Assembly: GCF_003264855.1 (NCBI RefSeq)
Contig: NZ_NFZS01000001.1
Coordinates: forward strand, 2,232,001 to 2,296,000
Length of the DNA: 64,000 nucleotides
Reading direction: 5' to 3'
Origin: Dyella jiangningensis
Lineage (GTDB): Bacteria > Pseudomonadota > Gammaproteobacteria > Xanthomonadales > Rhodanobacteraceae
Translations under genes and position numbers: made by a program
In this document: piece after piece, positions 1 through 7,813 of the stretch
How the letters are laid out: every line of letters begins with the position of its first letter
Position numbering within the stretch: position 1 is the stretch's first letter
Notes under the pieces: model-generated
The model's input: the letters and a program-made list of their open reading frames with translations, nothing else
What the model was told of the DNA's origin: nothing
The model's database searches: none

Positions 1-203
1 AGGTGGTGCTTTACCTGGATCGCGTCCAGCCGCTCGCATACCCAGCCATGGTCATCCGGCCCGGCATTTTCCTGCACTGCCTCGGCCAGTTTGTTGAAGG
101 CTTCCCAGAAGTCGGCCGCATGCGGCTTGCTGCTTTCCAGGCCGGGCACGAAGCTGTCCAGCGCGTCGAGCATCTGATCGAGTTCTGCACGTGACTTGGC
201 CAT
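1..203 (-). CDS. Hypothetical protein, N-terminal 67 residues (runs off left edge)
   Basis: An open frame on the minus strand starts with ATG at 203 and stays open to the window edge, so only the N-terminal part is seen. It begins MAKSRAELDQMLDALDSF and is acidic and helical in character, with no signal peptide and no motif I recognise. Base composition and third-position GC match the real genes nearby, and the opposite-strand frame over the same bases looks like a shadow. The product is unknown. The complete gene lies to the left of this window. Confidence 0.6.
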   Translation of the reverse strand, partial: MAKSRAELDQMLDALDSFVPGLESSKPHAADFWEAFNKLAEAVQENAGPDDHGWVCERLDAIQVKHH

Positions 204-325
204 GCCAGCCACCCTACACCCCGACCCCATGAATGAGGCGCGAAAGCCTTATCCAAAGGGTCACGACCGCTTAACGGCCGCGCAGGCAGCTTAAATGTCC
301 CCTGTGCCGAAGAAGCGGTGCGTGT

Positions 326-556
326 ATGGAACAGGACCGCGAAAATGACCTCCTTTCCCGAGCGTGCGACGAACTGCTCGAGCAAAATGCCTTGCTGCAA
401 CAAGAGGTCGAACTGCTCTGCGCCCAGCTGCGTCGGCATCCCGCCGGGGAAATGCAGATACGGGAAGCCCGGCGGCTGATGGAGGAGCTGACGGATGCCA
501 CGCGGGGCTGCACGCCGTTCCCGTCCATGGGCAGCCTGGAAGCCGGCGCCTACTGA
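326..556 (+). CDS. Small coiled-coil protein, 76 aa
   Basis: This is a short acidic cytoplasmic protein starting MEQDRENDLLSRACDELLEQ. Residues 5-40 carry leucines at roughly heptad spacing among E, Q and R residues, as in a short coiled coil, followed by a C-terminal tail. There is no signal peptide. A weak purine-rich stretch (gaagaag) lies about 11 bases before the ATG. Its end overlaps the end of the convergent quinone oxidoreductase by 7 bases. I do not recognise the family. The regular heptads argue for a real gene rather than a random frame, but its small size keeps confidence moderate. Confidence 0.5.
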   Translation: MEQDRENDLLSRACDELLEQNALLQQEVELLCAQLRRHPAGEMQIREARRLMEELTDATRGCTPFPSMGSLEAGAY

Positions 557-1566
557 GCTACCTCCAGCACGATCTTCCCGATGTGCCGGCCTGATTCCAG
601 ATCACGATGGGCGTCCGCCGCGCGTTCGAGCGGATAGGTCGCGTGGATGATCGGCAGGCAACGGCCTTCGGCCAGCACCGGCCATACATGCCGATGAAGC
701 GCCTGGGCAATGGCGGCCTTCTCCTGCATGGTGCGGGTGCGCAGGGTCGAGCCGGTGACGATGGCCCGCTTCACCGCGATCTTCTGCAGGTCGACGCGCT
801 CGGCGACAGGACCGCCCAGGAAGCCGATCAGGAGGAGTCGTCCGTCGCGCGCGAGCGTCGCGAGGTTGTCGTCGAAATAGCTGGCGCCCATGATGTCGAG
901 GATGATGTCCGCGCCGTGATGCTCCGTCTTCGCCAGCACCACTTCGGCAAAGGCCTCCTGTCGGTAATTGATGGGGTCGCCGCCAAGCTCGCGGACCATC
1001 GCGCACTTCTCCACGCCGCCCGCGGTGGCGAACGTGCGGATGCCGAATTCGCGACAAAGCATCAGCGCGGTCGTGCCGATGCCGCTGGTGCCGCCATGGA
1101 TGAGAGCGATGTCGCCCCGTTGCGCGCGTCCGATCTCGAACAGGTTGACCCATACCGTAAAGAAGGTTTCGGGTACGGCCGCCGCCTGCACCATGGACAA
1201 GCCGCGTGGAATCGGCAGCGCCTGGGTTGCAGGCACGACGCAGTACTGCGCATACCCTCCACCGTTGGTCAGCGCGCACACCGTATCGCCTGTCGCTTTG
1301 CTCGCGACGCCTTCACCCAGTGCGACCACCGTGCCGGCCACTTCGAGTCCCGGTGTCGGGTTGGCGCCGGGTGGTGGCGGATACAGTCCTGCGCGCTGCA
1401 AGGCATCGGGCCGGTTGACGCCCGCCGCGGCAACCCGCAGCAGCAACTCGCCAGGGCCCGGCGTGGGCATCGGTACAACGCGTGGTTGCAGCGCTTCCGG
1501 ACCGCCGTGTTCGGCAATCCCTATCTCGATCATCGTGGCTGGAAGCGATGCGGTGTTCATGACCAT
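550..1566 (-). CDS. NAD(P)H:quinone oxidoreductase, zinc-type alcohol dehydrogenase superfamily (PIG3-like)
   Basis: A cytoplasmic medium-chain dehydrogenase/reductase of about 338 residues. The N-terminal GroES-like half contains AAGVNRPDALQRAGLYPPPP and PGLEVAGTV, typical of the quinone oxidoreductase (PIG3/QorA) branch. The nucleotide-binding half has IHGGTSGIGTTALML. The Cys/His zinc ligands of true alcohol dehydrogenases are absent, as expected for this branch, which reduces quinones or enals with NADPH. The frame is open further upstream to 1707, but homology begins near the ATG pair at 1566/1560; neither has a strong Shine-Dalgarno site, so the exact start is uncertain. It converges on the small coiled-coil gene. 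Confidence 0.9.
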   Translation of the reverse strand: MVMNTASLPATMIEIGIAEHGGPEALQPRVVPMPTPGPGELLLRVAAAGVNRPDALQRAGLYPPPPGANPTPGLEVAGTVVALGEGVASKATGDTVCALTNGGGYAQYCVVPATQALPIPRGLSMVQAAAVPETFFTVWVNLFEIGRAQRGDIALIHGGTSGIGTTALMLCREFGIRTFATAGGVEKCAMVRELGGDPINYRQEAFAEVVLAKTEHHGADIILDIMGASYFDDNLATLARDGRLLLIGFLGGPVAERVDLQKIAVKRAIVTGSTLRTRTMQEKAAIAQALHRHVWPVLAEGRCLPIIHATYPLERAADAHRDLESGRHIGKIVLEVAQ

Positions 1567-1621
1567 GCCGGACGGTGGGGCGTCGCCATGATGAAGCAGG
1601 GGTACGTCGACTCCCCGTGAT

Positions 1622-2038
1622 TCAACGCGACGCGTCGGGCCAGCTCGACAGGGAAGGCACGTCGTGTTCGATATACCGCGCGTCAAGTCGCGTCGCGAGC
1701 CACGCACTCACCGCATCCAGCGGACACGAGGTCGTTCCGTGGCATGGCGGCAAGGCGAGCGTGTGTTGCACGAGCGCGGCGTCGGGGCCGAAATCCGCGT
1801 GACGCAAAGCATTCAGCGTCGGCATGACGCTCGAGACCTTCACGACGGAGCGACCATGCTCGCGCCACAGATCGAATACCAACGCGCCACCCGGCGGATA
1901 GTCATCGGGCTGCCGGCTGTCGTGCCAATCCACGTCGAGCACGCCGGCCAGATTCGCCAGGTTGGTGTCATGGCCTGCCAGGCACATGGCACGTACATCT
2001 TGCTTCATCAAGGGTGCTGCCGCGATGCGCGTCAGTCA
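1622..2038 (-). pseudogene. Histidine acid phosphatase (AppA/Agp-like), C-terminal remnant
   Basis: The frame reads LAGHDTNLANLAGVLDVDW, then PDDYPPGGALVFDLWRE, both hallmarks of the C-terminal half of periplasmic histidine acid phosphatases (phytase AppA, glucose-1-phosphatase Agp); the HD pair supplies the proton donor. The C-terminal tail with paired cysteines also fits. The N-terminal half with the catalytic RHGxRxP motif is missing: the family-like reading LTRIAAAPLMKQDVRA is preceded in frame by TGA at 2036-2038, and no frame further upstream encodes RHG. A complete enzyme is about 400 residues; about 138 remain. An ATG at 2011 could start a fragment, but it could not be catalytic. Confidence 0.7.
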
Positions 2039-2620
2039 GCCCATGGCGGCAACGTCGCGCTGCTTGCTGCATGGGTAAAGGACGAATACGGTGCCGATGT
2101 CCTGCGATACGTTCGTGCCCGGCATGACGCCTAAGAGGCCTCGCGGCCGACATCGAGCAGCGCGCCGCCGCACGGAACATTGAAGTCGCATCGTTGCGCA
2201 TCGAAGCGCGCGGCGAACGTGCTGTCGCGGTCCAACTGCATGTACGTTCCTTGGGGACGCGGCGCAACTCGGCGGAACCGGTCGCGTGGATCACCCGCCG
2301 ATCGGGTGCGGGCTTTATCCATGCAGTGATGCCGACCGCGGTCGGCGGAAACCGTCCGCGGATCGCGCCAACGGACTCTTGTGACGTTTGCGTGAAAAAC
2401 GCTGCGCACGCGTGCCGATGCCGTGAACGTATCGTGAGGACCGATGCGTCGTGCGTAGCGAATCTGAATGCTCGGCACGTGTCGGGTCCGGCGAGGACTT
2501 ACGCGAGCGCTCTTGCCTAGGGCACATTCGCCGGACCGGGCAGACGGTTTGCCGCAAGTTGCCCGGTTCTCGCTTGATTCAACGCGTCTCGGAATTGGGA
2601 TGGCTAAGGAGGGAATACAC
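2039..2620. other. Intergenic stretch, possible decayed 5' part of the phosphatase
   Basis: About 580 bases between the phosphatase remnant and the secreted-protein gene. Several frames are open on both strands but none gives a recognisable protein, and they look like the arginine-rich shadows common in high-GC DNA. The missing N-terminal half of the phosphatase would be expected here on the minus strand, but I cannot find its RHGxRxP motif in any frame, so this part is either deleted or badly scrambled. The last 25 bases hold a strong Shine-Dalgarno site for the next gene. Confidence 0.4.
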
Positions 2621-3088
2621 ATGCAGCATGCACGCAACCGTCGTTTTGCAAGTCTCGCCGCCGCAGGGCTGGCGCTCGTGGCGCTGGCCTCCGCGCCCGC
2701 CATGGCGCAGGTGGGGGCACCGGCCAGCGGGCTGGGGCAATCGTGGCCGAACGCCACCGACGTCAGTAGCAGTCCGCATTGGCACGTCTATCTTTTCGAG
2801 CGCAATGGCATCCGCTACGTGCAGGTCAACGATCTGAGCGGAAGGGTCCGCGCGGCGTTCGCAAGGTCGGGCGGAAGCTTCCTTGCGCTGCCGGTGGGCG
2901 TGGACGCCTCGCGTTTGGGCACGCCGCAGGAGCCGCTGGCCGCTACCACCCAGGCCGCCGGCGAGATCGTCTATCGGGATGCAACCACCACGGTGCTGGT
3001 GTCGCCGCAGCCCGACGGTACGGCGCGCGTCTACGCTGCCGATGGCGATTGCAAGGATCCGATCGAGTGCAGCTCCCGCGCACAATGA
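2621..3088 (+). CDS. Exported hypothetical protein, 155 aa
   Basis: The chosen ATG at 2621 follows taaggaggg with 7 bases of spacing, a near-ideal Shine-Dalgarno site; the frame is open further upstream without support. The protein starts with a clear Sec signal peptide (MQHARNRRF, a hydrophobic run, then cleavage after APAMA near residue 28). The mature part of about 127 residues is soluble, with alternating strands such as HWHVYLFERNGIRYVQVND, and has two cysteines near the C-terminus (DCKDPIEC) that could form a disulfide. It resembles small periplasmic proteins of unknown function seen in Xanthomonadales; I cannot name a family. Confidence 0.8.
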   Translation: MQHARNRRFASLAAAGLALVALASAPAMAQVGAPASGLGQSWPNATDVSSSPHWHVYLFERNGIRYVQVNDLSGRVRAAFARSGGSFLALPVGVDASRLGTPQEPLAATTQAAGEIVYRDATTTVLVSPQPDGTARVYAADGDCKDPIECSSRAQ

Positions 3089-3115
3089 TGCGGGTGTAGT
3101 CGCGCCGGGGCGCCG

Positions 3116-4756
3116 TCAGGCAGAGGCGCCCTGGTGGATCGGCATCGAGCGAAGCGAGTCGTGCAGCAGCAAGGTCACGCTGAGCCCGCGCTGCGTGTCG
3201 CGCACATGGACCACGCCGCCATAGATGTGCGCGCGATCGCGGATGGTGTTCATGCCGAGGCCGCTGGCACCGAGCAGGGTCATCGCCTGCTTCCACGAAT
3301 CGTTCTCGGGCTTCGGTGTCGTGCCGCCTTCCTCGGCCGACGCCAGTTCGCCGACGAGTCGCATGACGACCCATCGCCTCCTGCTGGTGTAACCGCCGCG
3401 AAGCTGCAGGTGCACGTGCTGCATCGGTGCGCGCGAAAGCACGTACACCAGTACCTCGCAGGCGAGCCGATACAGCGTGAGATGAACGTCGGGCGCCAGC
3501 TGGCTCAGGCCGCGCCCCGACAGGTCGCATTGGTAGGTGGCGCCGGTCAGGTGAATGGCCTGGGCAAACGGGCCTTCGCGCAGCGTGGCGGGTACGCCGC
3601 GTTCGCGCCAGCCGCGCGGATGCAGCGCATTGGCCAGCCGATGCATTTCGTGTTGCGCAAGCACCACGTGGCGCGAGTAGATGTGCTCTTCATTGGCGGG
3701 CAGCACGTGGCGCAGCCGATCCAGCAGGCGATTGTGGTTCTCGCGGATGCTCTGGCCGATGTGTTCGAGTGCATCGGCGGCCTGGCGCATGCGCAGCTCT
3801 TCCAGATACAGGCCCTGCTGGGCCAGCTGGAATCCACGCAATGTATCGAGCTGTTCCGTATCGCCGGTATGGGCCTGGTGCGCGATGCGCGAACCGAGCA
3901 GGAGCAACGTGGTGACGGCGAACGCGATCAGCGCCTGCGCCTGGATGACGCCCGGGTCGCGCACCATGGTCGATGTCATGGTCACCGCGAAGCTGGCGAG
4001 CGTGCCGCCGATGGCAGCGCCTTGCCAGCCGTAGCGTGACGTGAGCCACGCCACCGGCAGGAACATGGCGATGCGGAACACCTGCATGCCGTCGCCCTGG
4101 CTGCTGAATACCAGGCCGACCAGCACGAACAGCGGAAGCAGCACGCCGATCAGGCAGTCGCGGGTGAGGTGGCCGTACCAGCGCGAGGCGCTTGGCGTGA
4201 GACGCGTGCCCCGCGAAAAAGCCAGCTGGATCGCCAGAATGGTCGGCACCACGGCAATGGCGCCCAGATAGTTGCCAAGGAAATAGCCGAACAGGATCTG
4301 ACTCGTGATGGTGATCGGCGGACTGTCCGGCGGCAGCTGCGTCGCGGCGAGCGTGAGCGCATTGCCCGCCGCGGTCAGCAGCGCACCGGCAAGAATGACG
4401 CCCAGCAGCATCGCCATGTTGACCTGGCGCGCGCCCAGCATCAGCCGTGCATGGCGTTTCGCCCAGGCGACCGCCAGCGAGATCGGCAGGATCGGCGGCA
4501 CGGCCGCGAGCACCGCCCAGCGCCAGCCGAACTGATCGCGGCAATCCCATGCGTGATACCCGACGGGCAACAGTTCGCCGATGAACAGCGCGGGCCAATA
4601 GCGATAGGGAAGCAAAAGCAGGCAGGCGACACGCAGGCCTGCGGGAAGATTCCAGTGCGATACGGAGATGTCGCGGAGCAGCACGTAACCCAATGCGTAG
4701 CCGACGCAAATCGCCAGATGGCGACTCCACTCACGCAGCACCCTCGCTTCCCCCAT
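3116..4756 (-). CDS. MASE1-domain membrane sensor kinase-like protein, NarX/UhpB-type ATPase end, probably degenerate
   Basis: 546 residues. Residues 1-300 form a MASE1 sensor: about eight hydrophobic segments, including LPAGLRVACLLLLPYRYWPA and FGYFLGNYLGAIAVVPTI. A linker of about 50 residues follows (LQLAQQGLYLEELRMRQAAD). The cytoplasmic end resembles NarX/DegS-like kinases: a His-box-like QHEMHRLANALHPRG and a G-box-like GLGMNTIRDRAHIYGG. The N-box, normally QEALTNALKHA, reads CEVLVYVLSRA and lacks the Mg-binding Asn, so kinase activity is doubtful. No response regulator is adjacent. The start has ggggaggt 6 bases upstream. The signal sensed is unknown. Confidence 0.8.
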   Translation of the reverse strand: MGEARVLREWSRHLAICVGYALGYVLLRDISVSHWNLPAGLRVACLLLLPYRYWPALFIGELLPVGYHAWDCRDQFGWRWAVLAAVPPILPISLAVAWAKRHARLMLGARQVNMAMLLGVILAGALLTAAGNALTLAATQLPPDSPPITITSQILFGYFLGNYLGAIAVVPTILAIQLAFSRGTRLTPSASRWYGHLTRDCLIGVLLPLFVLVGLVFSSQGDGMQVFRIAMFLPVAWLTSRYGWQGAAIGGTLASFAVTMTSTMVRDPGVIQAQALIAFAVTTLLLLGSRIAHQAHTGDTEQLDTLRGFQLAQQGLYLEELRMRQAADALEHIGQSIRENHNRLLDRLRHVLPANEEHIYSRHVVLAQHEMHRLANALHPRGWRERGVPATLREGPFAQAIHLTGATYQCDLSGRGLSQLAPDVHLTLYRLACEVLVYVLSRAPMQHVHLQLRGGYTSRRRWVVMRLVGELASAEEGGTTPKPENDSWKQAMTLLGASGLGMNTIRDRAHIYGGVVHVRDTQRGLSVTLLLHDSLRSMPIHQGASA

Positions 4757-5074
4757 GACTACCTCCCCATGTCTACCGCCATTCGCCGGTTCTCATGGAT
4801 CGCCGGCTTCGCGGCCGGCAAGACGAAAGACGTCGAAGCCGGTCTTGCATTGGAGCGCTGCCCTTCGCACGACCGTGGGCAACCGGTCGCGCATGATGCC
4901 AAAAAGCGGGTTCCGCTACATCTTGCGATCGTCAGGGCGACGCAGGCCATTTTCCATGCCGAACTTTGCCATGGCGACGGGTGACGTTACGGTGAAAGTA
5001 AGCGTGGCGCCATGTGCCAAGGCACCGTGCATGGTTGTGCTTGTGCAGTCGATCACATTGCCAGGGCCCGGGAA
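4757..5074. other. 318-base gap with GC-rich inverted repeats
   Basis: This gap lies between two minus-strand genes, upstream of the MASE1 kinase-like gene, and should hold its promoter. I see no convincing gene in it. It contains a GCCGGC-ttcgcg-GCCGGC hairpin (4802-4819) nested beside a second inverted repeat, GCAAGAC (4818-4824) with GTCTTGC (4842-4848). Together they could fold into a cruciform-like RNA or be a small dispersed palindromic element. No T-tract follows, so it is not a standard terminator. Confidence 0.45.
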
Positions 5075-5491
5075 TCAATTCGTTGCATCGGCGCCGGCTC
5101 GCGCGCTGGTGATGTCGACGCCTTCACGCATGGCTTTGGTGACGGGCGTATTGGCAACGATCTCGAGCAACCGCTGCCATTGTTCATCGGTGAGCGGACC
5201 TGTGGCGTGCAGCGTGCGATGCACGTGCAGCTTGCCGTCGTCGTCCCGCTGCATCTCGAGCTCGGCGCGAAACTCGCCGAGATCCCACCCTTTGCGTTGC
5301 GCATACATGCGCAGCGTGATCGCCGTGCATGCCGCGAGCGACGCCAGGTAATAGTCGAACGGTGCAGGCGCGGCGCCCTGGCCGCCCAGCTTGAGCGGCT
5401 CATCCGTGTCCATCGCGTAATGGCCGGCGTGGATGTGATGGAGATAGTTGCTGTCGGTGGACACGATCGTGGCGGATGAAACGCGTGGCAT
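5075..5491 (-). CDS. OsmC family protein
   Basis: 138-residue cytoplasmic protein of the OsmC/YhfA family, thiol peroxidase-like proteins that act on organic hydroperoxides or related electrophiles. Visible motifs are GGQGAAPAPFDYYLASLAACTAITLRMYA (residues about 37-65, quoted here only as landmarks: GGQGAAPAPF and LAACTAITL), with the first redox cysteine in AACTA. The second active-site Cys of Ohr/OsmC (usually CPV) is replaced: the equivalent segment reads ANTPVTKAM. This one-Cys variant occurs in other OsmC-like branches and makes a classical two-Cys peroxidase cycle unlikely. It is divergently placed from the NodT-type gene. Substrate unknown. Confidence 0.85.
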   Translation of the reverse strand: MPRVSSATIVSTDSNYLHHIHAGHYAMDTDEPLKLGGQGAAPAPFDYYLASLAACTAITLRMYAQRKGWDLGEFRAELEMQRDDDGKLHVHRTLHATGPLTDEQWQRLLEIVANTPVTKAMREGVDITSARAGADATN

Positions 5492-5650
5492 GGCTTGAAG
5501 CTCCCGAAGTGATGGCGATGGCTGGAAGATCGCAAGGTATGGACCCGTGCGCCGAAGCGCGTGCGTCCATCTCGCGCCATTGGACCATGGTAGTAGCGGT
5601 TTTTGCGTGCCCTGGGCTCAGTTTGCGATGCGACGCCGCTGTGGCAGCGA

Positions 5651-5656
5651 TATAAT
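5651..5656 (+). promoter_or_regulatory. Candidate -10 box TATAAT in the divergent gap
   Basis: A perfect TATAAT stands in an otherwise GC-rich 289-base gap between the divergent OsmC and NodT-type genes, about 125 bases before the NodT start. No good -35 lies at 17 bases; the nearest, TTGCGA at 5623-5628, is 22 bases upstream, too far for a standard promoter. It may be a weak or activator-dependent promoter. Confidence 0.35.
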
Positions 5657-5780
5657 TTGCTGCATGTGCATATGGCGCCGCCGGCCTGATCCATGCCGGC
5701 CCGGGTTGCCCGCACACAGCCGTTCCTCGCGCCGTACCAGGCGCCTCGCGGCGCCCACCTGCTTCCGGATGATCCTCGCC

Positions 5781-7262
5781 ATGCGTTTCTTCGCACTTCC
5801 AGCCGCCATCGCGTTCTGTCTCGTCATCACGGGCTGCGCCACCAGCCGCGGCCTGCACACCACGGGCACCATGACCGACCCAGGCTCGCTGGCCTCCGAA
5901 CGCAGCCTGGCCGACGTGCAGCTCAGCCCCACGGCGTGGCCATCGCAGGACTGGTGGGTCGCGTATGGCGATCCGCAGCTCTCTTCGCTGATCGAAGAGG
6001 CGCTCAAGTCCAACCCCAGCCTCGAGCAGGCACAGGCGCGTGCACGGCAGGCGCAGGCCGTCGCGGACAACGTCAATGCCGGGCGCATGCCGCAGGCGAA
6101 GCTCGACGCCTCGATCACCGGTGCCTACCTCTCCAAGAAGAACCCGATCTATCCGCCGTATGTGCTGGGTACCTTCGCGTGGAGCAAGTCCATCATGGGC
6201 GAGTTCTCGTGGGACATCGATCTCTGGGGCGGCAAGCGGGCGGAATGGGAAGGCGCGCTTGGCCATAGCCGTGCCGCGCAGATCGACGCGTATGCCGCCC
6301 GCATCGAGTTGTCGGTGAACGTGGCTCGCGCTTACGTGCGGCTGGGTTATGCGTTCGCGCAGCAGGACGTGGCCGAAGCCGAACTTCAGCGCGCCAGCCA
6401 ATCGCTCGATGTCACGCGCAAGCTGGTCGCCGGCGGACTGGAAACGCCGCAACAGGAACACCTGGCCGATTCGCAGCAGGCCAGCGCCGAGCAGCAGAAG
6501 GTGGCTGCCGAGCGCGCCATCGACGCGGCTCGCAGCAGCCTCTCGGTGCTGCTGGGGCAGGGGCCGGACCGCGGCCTTGCCATCGAGCGTCCGCACATGC
6601 TCGATCGCGGCCCCGCAGTGCTGCCCGACAAGTTGCCGGTGGACCTGATCGGGCGTCGCGCCGACCTGGTGGCCGCGCGCTGGGAGATCGAGGCGGCGAA
6701 CAAGGACATCAAGGCGGCGAAAGCCGAATTCCTGCCCAACATCAGCCTGAGCGCCATGGCGGGATTCATCGCCGTCGGCGGCAGCACCAACGTGCTGCAG
6801 TTGCCGGCGCGCCAGTATGCGTTTGGTCCGGCGCTGAGCCTGCCCATTTTCGATGGGGGTCATCGCCGTGCGCGTCTTGCCGTGGCGGATGCGGCGTACG
6901 ACGCGATGGTGGCGCGCTACAACGGACTGGTCGTAAGTGCGTTGAACGATGTTGCCGATGAGGTTTCCGCGCTTGCTTCCGTGCGCCAGCAGATCGTGCT
7001 GGAAAAGCGCGCGGTGGACGATGCGCAGAAGAGCTGGGACGACGCGATGACTGCGTACAAGGGCGGCCTCAAGGGCCCGCTCACGCCGCTCACGAGCCGC
7101 CAGCAGCTGTTGACGGCGCAGCAGCGCCTGGCCGCGCTGGAAAGCGAGCAGATCGATATTTCCGTTCGTCTCATCGAGGCGCTGGGCGGCGGTTTCGACG
7201 GTACGGCGGAAGTGGCCGACATCGACGCCAGCAAGGCCCCGCAGGCATCCGCCGCGCGGTAA
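5781..7262 (+). CDS. Outer-membrane efflux lipoprotein, NodT/TolC family (stand-alone)
   Basis: About 493 residues. It begins MRFFALPAAIAFCLVITGCA, a lipoprotein signal with the acylated Cys in ITGCA. Two OEP repeats follow, with typical motifs: WWVAYGDPQLSSLIEEALKS after the N-terminus, FSWDIDLWGGKR, and LIGRRADLVAARWEIEAAN in the linker between repeats. Such proteins form trimeric channels joining an inner-membrane pump and adaptor to the outside. No pump or adaptor gene is adjacent, unlike the complete RND set at 23.6-29.4 kb, so its partner must be encoded elsewhere. An in-frame ATG at 5769 is an alternative start. Confidence 0.92.
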   Translation: MRFFALPAAIAFCLVITGCATSRGLHTTGTMTDPGSLASERSLADVQLSPTAWPSQDWWVAYGDPQLSSLIEEALKSNPSLEQAQARARQAQAVADNVNAGRMPQAKLDASITGAYLSKKNPIYPPYVLGTFAWSKSIMGEFSWDIDLWGGKRAEWEGALGHSRAAQIDAYAARIELSVNVARAYVRLGYAFAQQDVAEAELQRASQSLDVTRKLVAGGLETPQQEHLADSQQASAEQQKVAAERAIDAARSSLSVLLGQGPDRGLAIERPHMLDRGPAVLPDKLPVDLIGRRADLVAARWEIEAANKDIKAAKAEFLPNISLSAMAGFIAVGGSTNVLQLPARQYAFGPALSLPIFDGGHRRARLAVADAAYDAMVARYNGLVVSALNDVADEVSALASVRQQIVLEKRAVDDAQKSWDDAMTAYKGGLKGPLTPLTSRQQLLTAQQRLAALESEQIDISVRLIEALGGGFDGTAEVADIDASKAPQASAAR

Positions 7263-7420
7263 GCCATGCGCGGGGCGCTCGCTGAACGCACGCGGGCGCC
7301 GCGCGTGAAAAGCAGGCGCGGCATCCCTATATTGGAGTGGTGCCGCCATGCCGGAATTCTCCGCATGGCTTCGTTGCGCCGTGGCAGGCGCATCGCCACT
7401 GCATGTTGGGAGGCGATCCT

Positions 7421-7687
7421 ATGGCTACAGGCTGGGCCGGCGACGGCGCCGTACAGGACCAGATCGACGCGACCGTGGAAGACGCGGTGAAGCGTGCCCG
7501 CAGTCGCCTGCAGAAAGGCCCCGGGCTCACGCGCTGCGAGGAATGCGATGCGGTGATTCCGGAAGCTCGCCGCGTGGCTGTGCCCGGTGTGCGCCTGTGC
7601 GTGGCCTGCCAGGAAGCGCACGACCGTGACGAGGCCGCTTACAGCGGTTACAACCGTCGTGGCAGCAAGGACAGCCAACTGCGCTGA
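7421..7687 (+). CDS. DksA/TraR-type C4 zinc-finger protein, YbiI-like, 88 aa
   Basis: The ATG at 7421 follows gggaggcg with 7 bases of spacing. The N-terminal half is a short helix (DQIDATVEDAVKRARSRL). The C-terminal half carries a four-cysteine zinc finger: CEEC near residues 42-45 and CVAC near 66-69, followed by a helix (QEAHDRDEAAYSGYN). This is the small YbiI-like branch of the DksA/TraR family. Full-length DksA also has a long coiled coil with two acidic tip residues that enters the RNA polymerase secondary channel; that part is too short here for a confident DksA role. Confidence 0.85.
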   Translation: MATGWAGDGAVQDQIDATVEDAVKRARSRLQKGPGLTRCEECDAVIPEARRVAVPGVRLCVACQEAHDRDEAAYSGYNRRGSKDSQLR

Positions 7688-7813
7688 GCTTGACACTGGC
7701 GCGTGCGGCGTTGGTCAATACAGGACTTACTCGCACTCAAGAGTGTTCGATCACATGACCATGCCGTTCCGCGCCAGGCTCCCCCTTGCTTCGATCATCC
7801 CTGGAGCGCAGCC

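Noticed and set aside
550-1707. Extended N-terminus of the quinone oxidoreductase up to 1707
   Set aside because: The extra 47 residues are arginine-rich with no family match; homology begins near 1560-1566.
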